Positions 1-7,525 are shown, numbered from the stretch's first letter. The stretch: 13,828 nt of DNA from Bacillota bacterium (GCA_023488565.1 JAMDDZ010000025.1:1-13828); one strand, 5' to 3'. Made by a program: numbers and translations. Notes: generated from the sequence alone by a model not told the origin.

Positions 1-535
1 CAGGATTCACCGACTGAATTACAAACGGACCCGACGCCACATCGTGCGCAGGTGCGAACGATGCAATCGTGGTCCCGAGTTTCGTCAGCTCACTTGCGGC
101 CGTTTGCGCCTTGGCCTTCAACCCGGCGTTGCTGCCTGTATATTGTGCTGTGTGGATGATGTTCCAAATATTTGCGGGCAACAATGATCCGAACACGCTC
201 TGCGGCACAATATCGGTGGTCAACACATCCAAGAGAAAAGTATTTGACGTGATGCCCGGAGCCAATGTCAGTTGCACTTCTTTGGGTCCCAGCGTCCGCA
301 CGGTGCCTAATCCATCCGCTTGCATGGTGCCCACGGCATAGGAACACGCCATGGTGGTCACCACATCCGCTGCCGTGACGGGTTTCCCGTTGGACCACCG
401 GGCGTTCGACCGAAGCCACACTGTGACCGTCCGCCCCTTATTAGACACCTGCCAGTGACTCGCTAATGCCGGATAGAATGCACCCAAATTCGCACTGTTG
501 TGGGATACCGCCAATGGCATAATATCCATCCCGGG
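1..535. repeat. Direct repeat copy A (within the truncated SBP gene)
   Basis: Bases 1-535 align without gaps to 1856-2390 at a constant offset of 1855. By eye I count about 23 mismatches, so around 95-96% identity. Mismatches cluster at 127-150, 200-202 and 255-345; the first 126 bases and 393-490 are essentially identical. Upstream of 535 (toward the start codon) similarity falls abruptly to perhaps 55-60% although length is conserved. The copy probably continues beyond base 1. Confidence 0.95.
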
Positions 536-709
536 CTCCACCAACGTGTTACTTGAAAATATATTCATCGTAGAGCCGGGGGCCAATACGTTACCAATCG
601 TCACAAAGGGCCCTGCTGCCGTTCCACTCGCTTTAGTTCCACTACCGCAAGCGGTTAGGAGTGCCATTAAGATGATGCTCACCGATATTGACGTGCTACG
701 ATGCTTCAT
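1..709 (-). CDS. ABC transporter solute-binding lipoprotein, family 5 (second copy, 3' end cut by window)
   Basis: Partial gene: 236 codons are visible and the frame is still open at base 1. It should encode an extracytoplasmic lipoprotein that binds peptides or similar solutes for an ABC importer. The start is ATG at 709-707, preceded by GGGGAGG five bases upstream of the A. Residues 1-21 form a lipoprotein signal: basic start (MKHR), hydrophobic core, lipobox L-T-A-C with C21 as the lipidated cysteine. From about residue 75 come the SBP_bac_5 hallmarks (PALASHWQVSNKGRTVTVWL, then W-S-N-G-K-P-V-T-A-A-D-V). It lies 34 bases after the stop of a near-identical upstream paralogue, so it is the last visible gene of the same operon. 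After residue ~58 it matches that paralogue almost perfectly; before that the two differ greatly. The ligand cannot be told from sequence. Confidence 0.9.
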   Translation of the reverse strand, partial: MKHRSTSISVSIILMALLTACGSGTKASGTAAGPFVTIGNVLAPGSTMNIFSSNTLVEPGMDIMPLAVSHNSANLGAFYPALASHWQVSNKGRTVTVWLRSNARWSNGKPVTAADVVTTMACSYAVGTMQADGLGTVRTLGPKEVQLTLAPGITSNTFLLDVLTTDIVPQSVFGSLLPANIWNIIHTAQYTGSNAGLKAKAQTAASELTKLGTTIASFAPAHDVASGPFVIQSVNP

Positions 710-743
710 TTGAACCTCCCCTTGGCGAAATAGACATCTCCTC

Positions 744-2564
744 CTACGACACCGGTCTGATGTAATGCAACATCATCCAAATTCCGACCGGTGGGTAGTA
801 CCCTTCGGTTGCAACCATAAGAGCTCTATTTTTCAGAGGATAGTCCGTAAAGTGCTTGGTGTTGACCCATCCTGTTTGGGCTACGTTCCACATTGTAATT
901 TGGGGAACGTACTCGTTTGTCACCTTTGCCAGGATTCGGGTATCTCGCTGAATAGTTGACGTAGTCGTGGTTTGATTCAATTGTTGCGTAAGCTGTCCTG
1001 GATTAACCGTTCCGTATCCGGGAACTTGGACGGTGGTCGGGAAATCGATCCAGTTCCCCCCACTCGGGTTACCTGCCGCATTACGTACTAACTTCCCATT
1101 TTTTATGACATACCCATCGGGTTTACCGTAAATACGATTGTAAGCAAAATAGGGATTCGGGCCTTGCCCATCGATCCAAAATGACAGCGGCAGAGTACCT
1201 TGCGCCTGTGCTAGAAGTTCCTGTGCAAAGGTCATCCCGACCACTTTTGTCGGCACTCCAAACCGATCCATGGTGCTCCGTACAGATTCTGCCATAGCCA
1301 TCCATGAGCTAAAGGAACTGACCGTGGTGAGTGTGGCTGTCCATGGTTTCCCGTTGGGTAACATCCATTGGGATCCCACCTTATGAAATCCCGCACTCTG
1401 TAAAAGACTCGTTGCCTTCGCATAATTCACCGTATATGGATTCAAAGCCCTAATCTCGGATGGTGTTAGCCATTGCTGAGTGGCCGCGTCGACCATCCCA
1501 TCCGTCCACCGGGATGCCGACGCTGAGATGGGATTGGCGACATGCTGAACTGCTTGCCGATTGATAATATAGGCCATCGCTTGCCGCACCGCCGTAAGAT
1601 TATACGGATACGTATGCTCGTTAAAAGCCAGAGCGGTCATTGTATAAGCCGGAACTTTGTAAAATACATTACCCGGCGTTTTCTTGGCTTGGTTGTAGAT
1701 GTTTACCGGAAGATTTCCCGTCAGTTCATCGACTTGCCCGGAAATCGCATAGTTCCACACCTCTTGGCTTCCCGTGTAATTCCTCACAATGACCTCGTTG
1801 ACGGGTACGTTTTGCGCCGCAAAGAAATAGGGATTCTTGCGCATGATCATTTCCCCAGGATTCACCGACTGAATTACAAACGGACCCGACGCCACATCGT
1901 GCGCAGGTGCGAACGATGCAATCGTGGTCCCGAGTTTCGTCAGCTCACTTGCGGCCGTTTGCGCCTTGGCCTTCAACCCGGCATTGCTTCCTGCGTATTG
2001 TGCTGTATGGATGATGTTCCAAATATTTGCGGGCAACAATGATCCGAACACGCTTCGCGGCACAATATCGGTGGTCAACACATCCAAGAGAAAAGTATTT
2101 GACGTGATACCCGGAGCCAATGTCAGTTGCACTTCTTTGGGCCCCAGTACCCGTGCAGTGCCTAACCCATCCGCTTGCATGATGCCTACGGCATACGAGC
2201 ACGCCATGGTGGTCACCACATCCGCTGCCGTGACGGGTTTGCCGTTGGACCACCGGGCGTTCGACCGAAGCCACACTGTGACCGTCCGCCCCTTATTAGA
2301 CACCTGCCAGTGACTCGCTAATGCCGGATAGAATGCACCCAAATTCGAACTGTTGTGGGATACCGCCAATGGCATGATATCCATCCCGGGCCTAACAATG
2401 AAACTGGAACTAAAAATATTCATCGGTGCACCAGGCGGCATGATCGTGCCAATGGTGACAAACGGGGGTACCGGGGCGTTAGACGTTTTGGTGGTATTAC
2501 CACAGGCCGTAATCGTGGACATTAGGACGACCGCGCCCGAGATGGCCAGAACACGATTGTTCAT
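744..2564 (-). CDS. ABC transporter solute-binding lipoprotein, family 5 (oligopeptide-type)
   Basis: 606 residues, a normal length for the DppA/OppA-type family (SBP_bac_5). Start ATG at 2564-2562 with AGGAGG eight bases upstream. Residues 1-21 are a lipoprotein signal peptide with lipobox I-T-A-C (C21). Family motifs: PALASHWQVSNKGRTVTVWL with W-S-N-G-K-P-V-T-A-A-D-V at about residues 79-116, and V-R-Q-A-M-A-Y-I-I-N-R-Q-A-V in the middle, the usual 'RqAla-aidR' helix. It should be anchored on the outside of the membrane and deliver a peptide or peptide-like ligand to an ABC permease that is not in the window. It sits 20 bases after the phosphodiesterase gene and 34 bases before its own paralogue, so the three look co-transcribed. 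Given the muropeptide genes to the right, a cell-wall peptide or muropeptide ligand is a fair guess, but only inference. Confidence 0.93.
   Translation of the reverse strand: MNNRVLAISGAVVLMSTITACGNTTKTSNAPVPPFVTIGTIMPPGAPMNIFSSSFIVRPGMDIMPLAVSHNSSNLGAFYPALASHWQVSNKGRTVTVWLRSNARWSNGKPVTAADVVTTMACSYAVGIMQADGLGTARVLGPKEVQLTLAPGITSNTFLLDVLTTDIVPRSVFGSLLPANIWNIIHTAQYAGSNAGLKAKAQTAASELTKLGTTIASFAPAHDVASGPFVIQSVNPGEMIMRKNPYFFAAQNVPVNEVIVRNYTGSQEVWNYAISGQVDELTGNLPVNIYNQAKKTPGNVFYKVPAYTMTALAFNEHTYPYNLTAVRQAMAYIINRQAVQHVANPISASASRWTDGMVDAATQQWLTPSEIRALNPYTVNYAKATSLLQSAGFHKVGSQWMLPNGKPWTATLTTVSSFSSWMAMAESVRSTMDRFGVPTKVVGMTFAQELLAQAQGTLPLSFWIDGQGPNPYFAYNRIYGKPDGYVIKNGKLVRNAAGNPSGGNWIDFPTTVQVPGYGTVNPGQLTQQLNQTTTTSTIQRDTRILAKVTNEYVPQITMWNVAQTGWVNTKHFTDYPLKNRALMVATEGYYPPVGIWMMLHYIRPVS
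1856..2390. repeat. Direct repeat copy B (within the complete SBP gene)
   Basis: Partner of bases 1-535. It covers codons ~59-236 of the complete solute-binding protein gene. The edge at ~2390 falls inside the coding sequence, shortly after the mature N-terminus, and is sharp. Most differences are silent or conservative (for example Ile/Thr, Ala/Thr, Arg/Gln), indicating selection on both copies or recent homogenisation. Confidence 0.95.
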
Positions 2565-2584
2565 GAGATACCCTCCTATTTATA

Positions 2585-4378
2585 CTAATTTCCGAACTTC
2601 AAGAAATCCTGAGGCACTGCTCCCCGACAATCCTTCGGGGGAGTCATGTCCAGCAGATTCGATACTAATGGCGCTACATCCATGAGCGATACACAGCCTA
2701 ACTCTTGTATGTTTCGCTCATATCCGTGCCGGATCGATGGCCCCATGGCCAATAACGTCGCCATATTTGCCGTCCGGTTCGTCGTGGTGGTCGGCATTTG
2801 TGCCCCGTGGTTTGATGATCCGTCTGCTGGCCCAACGGACAGACCATTTGATGGCACGCCCCACGAATAACCAGGGTTGTACAAAAACATAACGTCCCCA
2901 GTTCGAGTTCCAAAATATCCCAATAACTGCTGGTGCGGTTTTTCTAGGGCATAGGCCACGAGATGCCGACCACTATCTTGATCCTTCCATTCCACTAAAG
3001 CGTCCCTTATGGCTTCGGACACCTGTGCGAAATTTTCTTTCGACACGATGCCCCCCGCATTGCGTCCCTTGAGATTCACGACGATTTCATGGGGAGAAAG
3101 GAGATACGCCATGGATCGAGATCGGTCTATCACTTGTCGCGGTAGCTTAGTCTCGTCAAATTGCGCGAGTCCGACTTCGACTAGGCGGCGTGCCGCACTA
3201 GCGATGCGACGATTGGGAACATGCCCATGGTCTGACACCACTATCAAATGATCGGATTCATCCATTTCCGACAAGAAACCCCCTAAGAGTCGATCGCCCA
3301 ACTCGTACGACCTACGGATGACAGAAACTGCACGGTCATCGGGCGCAACCCCAGGTTCAGGATCCAAACCCGCCAAAAAGTTATGCTGCGCCGTGTCGAT
3401 CCAGTGCCAATGGGTCATGAAGAGATCCCACGGCTTATGTTGGGCACTATGTTTCAAGGCCCCGATGTACCAATCCACTTGGTCGCGAATTTCATCCATT
3501 AACGCGTCTATAGCCTGGTCGCTTTCCCGGTTAATAACTGCAGGGTGTTCAAAAAAAGGCCCAAGACTCCGAAACAAGTCATCGGCGTATTCAGGCGGAT
3601 CCGTGAATCCGCGCGTGGGATAGATTTCAGATCGTACAAAGTGAACGTTGTCGCCGTCTGTATTAAGAACGCGGAATCGCACAGATGCTTGCTCGCTGTT
3701 CCCCGCAGGAATCGTGGCCCAAGGCCCCCATCCCGAATTTGGCAACGTCACTAAAACTTTCTCATCCCAATAGATCTGATAGGTATTGTTTGCGTCCCGG
3801 GCGATCGAGAACTTCGAAAAATGCTCTAGGCCTTCTGGATTCAATTCTTGGTGTCCGTCCTCTGTCGGAACCAACAGCGGCCCCATAACCTGAGATTTGA
3901 CAGGTAAGGAAACCTGTCGGCCATTGGTGAGAGTCAAGTTATATTCACCACCGGATACCAGTGCGTGCCCTGTTAACCCACGATATAACGGTGCAATCAC
4001 AGTAACCTTCTCAACCGTTGTCGGATACGCTCCGGGATACGTCAACAACATCGTACGTAATCCAGACCTCGACGCGGCGTTCCAAAGAGTGTCCGCTTGG
4101 AGGGTCCTCGCATCAAAAGTTGATCTTGCTTTTCTCTCGGCGGGATCCTCAGCAGTGACATCAGTCCAATTGCCGGCACCATGGCGTCCAGGCACAGCAC
4201 CCGATGCAATCGTAGCCCAATTAGTCGGAGTATACGGTGGCAAAACCGACAAAGCATAAGAACTAGCGCCTTCCCGAAGCATACGTGAAAAATTGGGCAA
4301 TACCCCTTCATCGGCAAATCGTTTGATTAAGGGCAGTACCAAAGCATCCATTCCCAATACTACGACACGTCTAGCCAT
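2585..4378 (-). CDS. Alkaline phosphatase superfamily protein, nucleotide pyrophosphatase/phosphodiesterase type
   Basis: 597 residues, start ATG at 4378-4376 with GGGAGG seven bases upstream. The fold is type I phosphodiesterase/nucleotide pyrophosphatase (PF01663-like). The two-metal site is complete: D11 in VVVLGMDA, nucleophile T50 in Y-T-P-T-N-W followed by A-S-G-A-V-P-G-R-H-G, D328 and H332 in W-I-D-T-A-Q-H, D383 and H384 in V-V-S-D-H-G, and H524 in N-H-G-A-Q-M. It should hydrolyse phosphodiester or phosphomonoester bonds; the substrate is unknown. I see no clear signal peptide: residues 1-20 are the first beta strand with D11, so a cytoplasmic location is likely. About 230 residues between T50 and D328 form a long insert. 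It heads the left operon, 20 bases before the solute-binding protein gene, which hints that it processes the imported compound (inference). Confidence 0.88.
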   Translation of the reverse strand: MARRVVVLGMDALVLPLIKRFADEGVLPNFSRMLREGASSYALSVLPPYTPTNWATIASGAVPGRHGAGNWTDVTAEDPAERKARSTFDARTLQADTLWNAASRSGLRTMLLTYPGAYPTTVEKVTVIAPLYRGLTGHALVSGGEYNLTLTNGRQVSLPVKSQVMGPLLVPTEDGHQELNPEGLEHFSKFSIARDANNTYQIYWDEKVLVTLPNSGWGPWATIPAGNSEQASVRFRVLNTDGDNVHFVRSEIYPTRGFTDPPEYADDLFRSLGPFFEHPAVINRESDQAIDALMDEIRDQVDWYIGALKHSAQHKPWDLFMTHWHWIDTAQHNFLAGLDPEPGVAPDDRAVSVIRRSYELGDRLLGGFLSEMDESDHLIVVSDHGHVPNRRIASAARRLVEVGLAQFDETKLPRQVIDRSRSMAYLLSPHEIVVNLKGRNAGGIVSKENFAQVSEAIRDALVEWKDQDSGRHLVAYALEKPHQQLLGYFGTRTGDVMFLYNPGYSWGVPSNGLSVGPADGSSNHGAQMPTTTTNRTANMATLLAMGPSIRHGYERNIQELGCVSLMDVAPLVSNLLDMTPPKDCRGAVPQDFLKFGN

Positions 4379-4502
4379 GATTTAGCCTCCCGTGTTCCAT
4401 GGACTCGTGGTGTGTGAAGAAAATCCTTTTCAAGATAGAGTGCGTAAGCTTGGACCAATTGACCATGGCCAAAATTTAGTGCATCTATTAATACATAACT
4501 TT

Positions 4503-4531
4503 AATTTACTTTGAAGAATCTTCTCTGTCAA
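4503..4531 (-). promoter_or_regulatory. Candidate sigma-A promoter for the phosphodiesterase-SBP operon
   Basis: On the minus strand a perfect TTGACA (4531-4526) is followed after 17 bases by TAAATT (4508-4503), four of six matches to TATAAT. It lies in a locally AT-rich stretch about 125 bases upstream of the phosphodiesterase start, inside the 580-base gap that separates the two gene groups. Spacing is ideal but the -10 is weak, so this is a candidate only. Confidence 0.4.
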
Positions 4532-4625
4532 CCACTTAATACTTAAAATTCTAAATTCAAAACGAATGGGAAAATTACGAGAACACCGTTCTGCGCATAT
4601 ACAACCGCGCACGATTCGGCAATTG

Positions 4626-4781
4626 ATGTCGTCGCGCCTGTCCCACCTCTATCAATTCCCGCATGGCCGTCAATTAGACGTCGCCGCGGAATGATGTGAG
4701 ATCGAGAAATTCCCTATATTCGACGCGGTTTTCGTGGATCCTCATGCCCGGTACAAGGTATCCGTGGAACGCCTTGCGTGA
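4626..4781 (+). pseudogene. Possible transposase relic (ISL3-like reading), decayed
   Basis: One plus-strand frame from an ATG at 4626 reads SHLYQFPHGRQLDVAAE, stops (TGA 4692-4694), then continues in the same frame with F-D-A-V-F-V-D-P-H-A-R-Y-K-V-S-V-E-R-L-A before a second TGA (4779-4781). The two halves resemble the beginning and the end of the zinc-finger region of ISL3-type transposases, with the middle missing. This rests on memory of family style only; no inverted repeats were found and the piece is very short. Confidence 0.22.
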
Positions 4782-4787
4782 CGCGGT

Positions 4788-4955
4788 TCATGCTCGATCA
4801 AATGGTAGCGAAGAACCTTGAAGCACTTTCCGGTCAGTAAAAGAATTCACCTGTCTCGCCATCCCATAAAGTAAGAGCGTCAATGGCAGAAGCACCACAA
4901 TCACCTCGACCCAAACGAAAAGTGGGGGATATACGCATGGGCACTGACATCCCAT
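4788..4955 (-). CDS. Possible small single-helix membrane protein (55 residues)
   Basis: Minus-strand frame ATG (4955-4953) to TGA (4790-4788), 55 codons, starting three bases after the stop of the GNAT gene. Layout: a short cysteine-rich N-terminus (C3, C5, C7), a clear hydrophobic stretch from about residue 12 to 31 (W-V-E-V-I-V-V-L-L-P-L-T-L-L-L-Y), then a polar, basic tail with R34, R42, K43 and R54. That is the layout of a one-span membrane peptide. Against it: no good ribosome binding site precedes the ATG, and a chance frame of this length is common. If translated it would depend on coupling to the GNAT gene. I do not recognise a family. Confidence 0.28.
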   Translation of the reverse strand: MGCQCPCVYPPLFVWVEVIVVLLPLTLLLYGMARQVNSFTDRKVLQGSSLPFDRA

Positions 4956-4958
4956 TGT

Positions 4959-5912
4959 TTAGAGTTTTTTAACAAACGTGGAGAATCTTCGTATATTTCG
5001 AAATCCTGCACGGTGATACAAGTGCCATGCAGTACTGTTCTCAGTAGTCGATTTAAACCAAACGGTTAATAATCCATTTTCTTTCATAGCTTGCATACAG
5101 CGATACAGTAAGATCTTGCCTAAATGCCGACCTCGCTGATCAGACCTGACGCCAAACGGACCAAATCGTTCCGGATTCCCATCATAAATTCCATACATAC
5201 AATAGCCAATCACATCATTAGCATCGCGGGCCACAAAAATCTGCTGGATATTACGCCCATGCCCGAGTGCTTGACGAATTACGTGATCCGCTTGTGTCCC
5301 TAAATCATGATGGATGAATTCCAAGAGACTGACCAAAAATTCTCCCGACATCGCTTCAATAATGATTCCACGAGAGTTCGCTGCGGCTTCTTGCTCTGCA
5401 ATTTCTGGGGGCACTTGAAATGTTCGCAGGTTGGCCTGCATGGACACCACCTCCGCCCGTGGTTCAAAACCCATTTTTTGAAAGAACTTTGGAGCTTCTG
5501 GATAGGCCTCAGCGTCCACACCAGGCATAATATACTTGGGAGCGAACGCCGCGACACTCAGTGATTGACAATCGTAGCTGGCTAGATAATCCCGTACGGC
5601 CTGTATGCATTGTAACCCATAGCCCATTCGACGCTTGTCAGGACGTACGCCAATGGCGTTGAGCCACCCAACAGCCCTCTGAGTACTTTCCATTGACTTA
5701 CTCCTAGGGTAGGAGACCGTCGCGTATGCAAATGCAATGACCAATCCCTTCTCATCGACGATAACCGGCAAACCCCTAGGCTCCATAGCAGGATCACCCA
5801 CAATGTTCGACACAAATCGTTGTTCGTTTATCGGGTCTGCCACGAGTGACTGGTTCCACGTATTTATTAGTGCCTTCAAATCTCCCGCTTTAAATGGTCG
5901 CAAGGAAGCCAT
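4959..5912 (-). CDS. Tandem GNAT-family N-acetyltransferase
   Basis: 317 residues from ATG 5912-5910, chosen because AGAGGG (5926-5921) lies eight bases upstream; an earlier in-frame GTG at 5951 would add 13 residues but has no ribosome site. It carries two GNAT domains. The first, about residues 1-165, has the acetyl-CoA loop V-R-P-D-K-R-R-M-G-Y-G (89-99) and ends in F-F-Q-K-M-G-F-E. The second, about 180-317, has V-R-S-D-Q-R-G-R-H-L-G-K (255-266) and ends in L-Y-H-R-A-G-F. Both retain the (Q/R)-x-x-G-x-(G/A) pyrophosphate loop, the second less perfectly. It transfers an acetyl group to an amine; which one is unknown. It is the last gene of the right-hand run, 154 bases after the sulfatase-fold gene, so it may share its transcript. 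In an amino-sugar setting a glucosamine-type or peptide amine is a plausible acceptor (inference). Confidence 0.85.
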   Translation of the reverse strand: MASLRPFKAGDLKALINTWNQSLVADPINEQRFVSNIVGDPAMEPRGLPVIVDEKGLVIAFAYATVSYPRSKSMESTQRAVGWLNAIGVRPDKRRMGYGLQCIQAVRDYLASYDCQSLSVAAFAPKYIMPGVDAEAYPEAPKFFQKMGFEPRAEVVSMQANLRTFQVPPEIAEQEAAANSRGIIIEAMSGEFLVSLLEFIHHDLGTQADHVIRQALGHGRNIQQIFVARDANDVIGYCMYGIYDGNPERFGPFGVRSDQRGRHLGKILLYRCMQAMKENGLLTVWFKSTTENSTAWHLYHRAGFRNIRRFSTFVKKL

Positions 5913-5920
5913 GACCTTAG

Positions 5921-5926
5921 CCCTCT
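5921..5926 (-). promoter_or_regulatory. Ribosome binding site deciding the GNAT start
   Basis: AGAGGG on the minus strand, eight bases before the ATG at 5912. The upstream alternative GTG at 5951 is preceded only by a T-rich stretch, so the shorter protein is favoured. Confidence 0.6.
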
Positions 5927-6066
5927 TTCCTCGATGAACGCTACTCGTCACGTAAAAACATTCAGCGTATTAGGTAAACTCACAAGCTACCTACGTCGTT
6001 CTGGTTCCGCTGCCCTCTGAATGTTTCCGGGTCGCTGAGAAAGGGATATCTGCTCCAAAAACGGTT

Positions 6067-7491
6067 TTACACAAATCCTGAGTCGGCTTTGTCCTGAGAC
6101 ACTGAAGACTGATAATATCGTCGTATGGGGGCCACCCCAGGTCTGACCACGTCATCGAGTTTCGCAGGCAACGACTGCTCCAAAAACTCTTCAAGGCGGT
6201 GCCGCATCTTCTTGGCCACGCGGTGATTGGCCTGAGCAACATCAACGTTCTCTAAAGGATCGCTTACCAGGTGATACAGTCTTTCGTCCGCGCTGGGATC
6301 TTCGAAATTAACAATATAGTTCCACTCGACGTCACGTACCGAGGCATAATTGCCCCAGCCCGTAATGATCCAGTCGCGTGGCTCGCTTTGGATCTTTTCC
6401 CCTATAGGCCAAACATTTTGGCCTGCCACCGACCCACTGTCAATCCCTAACAGTCCGCAGATGGTTGGATACAAATCATGACTCTGAACAAAATAGGGCA
6501 CTTCTTTTCGAATTCCTTGCGCTGGATGACGGATCGCCCAGATTAGCTGAGTGTTGTGGGCGTAAAGGTGAGCCTGGTGTTTCGAAAACCGACCATGATC
6601 CGACAACTCGGTTCCATGATCGCTGACAATCATAATGATCGTCTTATCCCACAATCCATGTGACTTGAGGCTCTCTGTGAATTGCCCAACCCAATGATCT
6701 ACAAACGTCAAATACCCTAGATAAAGATGTCTAATTCGTTCGATTTCGTCTGCCGCCAGTTGGTGTTCTTTCATCCCGTATGGGTAGATAAACTCAATGC
6801 CTTCATACTTGCCATACACCGGATCCACGTAAGAGCGAGGTGGATCCCACGGCTCATGAGGGCCAAACGAATCGATCCAAAGCATAAACGGTTCTGCAGT
6901 TTTATGGTCCTCTACCCAATGGCTTGCCCGGCGAAACACCTGAGCGGTCAACCAATCTTCCTCGTCTTTTCGATCGCGAACGTTTAGGAGATACTGCATC
7001 AACACCGGATGATTCGCGGGTACGGGATCCCGCACAAATGACTTTAGTGCGTCTGGTGAAAGCACCCCCCCGCGAAAATTATCACTTTCATATCCCCTAA
7101 CAAACTCATAAGAAAGAAAGCCGCGGGTAAAATTCATGGTTGGTTTAAACATGTGGTATGTATCACTAATTAATCCCGTGTGATACCCGTGGTCTAAAAG
7201 CCTCTCCGCAAGAGTCGTTTGTTGCGGTGGAATCTTATGCCATCCACGGCCCGTCGGCCAGAGGCCCTCTGTATCGTAGTTGAATCGCCAGGGAAACGAT
7301 CGATGACCGGTAAAGTAGGCTCGCCTTATCGGAATCGTCGGCTGTGCCTCACCGAATGCATTCATAAATTCTACACTTTCCTGGCGTATCGCATCCAAGT
7401 TTGGCAAAGATACGGGCCAAGGCCCTCGATGGTTCAACAGATCCCATCGAAACGTATCCAAGCACATCACTACCACGTTATAATTGTTCAT
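6067..7491 (-). CDS. Sulfatase-fold hydrolase with Thr at the formylglycine position
   Basis: 474 residues. Start ATG 7491-7489 is chosen over an in-frame TTG at 7521 because AGGAG (7503-7499) sits seven bases upstream. Metal-site motifs of the sulfatase/alkaline phosphatase superfamily are present: D12 in M-C-L-D-T-F-R-W-D, D291 and H292 in I-V-S-D-H-G-T-E-L, then K304-H305. The active-site signature reads P-T-I-P-I-R-R-A-Y-F-T-G (51-62). Sulfatases have Cys or Ser where this protein has T52 (codon ACG), and only Cys/Ser can be matured to formylglycine. A Thr nucleophile is instead typical of phospho-transferring relatives such as NPP, LtaS and EptA. I therefore read it as a phosphatase, phosphodiesterase or phosphotransferase-like enzyme rather than a true sulfatase. 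There is no signal peptide or membrane helix, so it is probably cytoplasmic. It follows the serine hydrolase gene by 34 bases. Confidence 0.87.
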   Translation of the reverse strand: MNNYNVVVMCLDTFRWDLLNHRGPWPVSLPNLDAIRQESVEFMNAFGEAQPTIPIRRAYFTGHRSFPWRFNYDTEGLWPTGRGWHKIPPQQTTLAERLLDHGYHTGLISDTYHMFKPTMNFTRGFLSYEFVRGYESDNFRGGVLSPDALKSFVRDPVPANHPVLMQYLLNVRDRKDEEDWLTAQVFRRASHWVEDHKTAEPFMLWIDSFGPHEPWDPPRSYVDPVYGKYEGIEFIYPYGMKEHQLAADEIERIRHLYLGYLTFVDHWVGQFTESLKSHGLWDKTIIMIVSDHGTELSDHGRFSKHQAHLYAHNTQLIWAIRHPAQGIRKEVPYFVQSHDLYPTICGLLGIDSGSVAGQNVWPIGEKIQSEPRDWIITGWGNYASVRDVEWNYIVNFEDPSADERLYHLVSDPLENVDVAQANHRVAKKMRHRLEEFLEQSLPAKLDDVVRPGVAPIRRYYQSSVSQDKADSGFV

Positions 7492-7498
7492 AATCATT

Positions 7499-7503
7499 CT
7501 CCT
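7499..7503 (-). promoter_or_regulatory. Ribosome binding site deciding the sulfatase-fold gene start
   Basis: AGGAG on the minus strand, seven bases before the ATG at 7491. A second ATG six bases further upstream would be only one base from this site, and the TTG at 7521 has no site, so 7491 is preferred. Confidence 0.65.
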
Positions 7504-7525
7504 CGCACCGTAGTCCTCCAATCAT

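Larger units (their letters stand above)
4379..4958. other. 580-base gap between the two operons
   Basis: No well-supported gene. From right to left it holds a possible small membrane-peptide frame (4788-4955, minus), a plus-strand protein-like relic (4626-4781), an AT-rich patch (about 4470-4570) with the candidate promoter, and a 5' leader of about 115 bases ending in the GGGAGG ribosome site of the phosphodiesterase gene. I found no convincing stem-loop with a T run to end the upstream transcript, so read-through from the right-hand operon is possible. Confidence 0.6.

Noticed and set aside
69..341. Plus-strand frame of 90 codons, also present as a 129-codon frame at 1924-2313
   Set aside because: Both are antisense to the two near-identical solute-binding protein genes; their similarity to each other comes from the duplication, not from selection on this strand.
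1542..2042. Plus-strand frame of 166 codons
   Set aside because: Antisense to a well-supported lipoprotein gene; rich in Arg/His and without any domain signal.
3897..4259. Plus-strand frame of 120 codons
   Set aside because: Antisense to the phosphodiesterase N-terminal region that contains the conserved catalytic motifs.
4430..4612. Minus-strand frame of 60 codons in the inter-operon gap
   Set aside because: No ribosome site, Cys/Arg-rich, and it crosses the AT-rich promoter candidate.
4880..4958. Rho-independent terminator after the GNAT gene
   Set aside because: Only a weak five-base stem (ATGGG/CCCAT) is present and no T run follows it on the minus strand.
6067..7491. Calling this a true sulfatase
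   Set aside because: The formylglycine-forming Cys/Ser is replaced by Thr, so the classical mechanism is not available.
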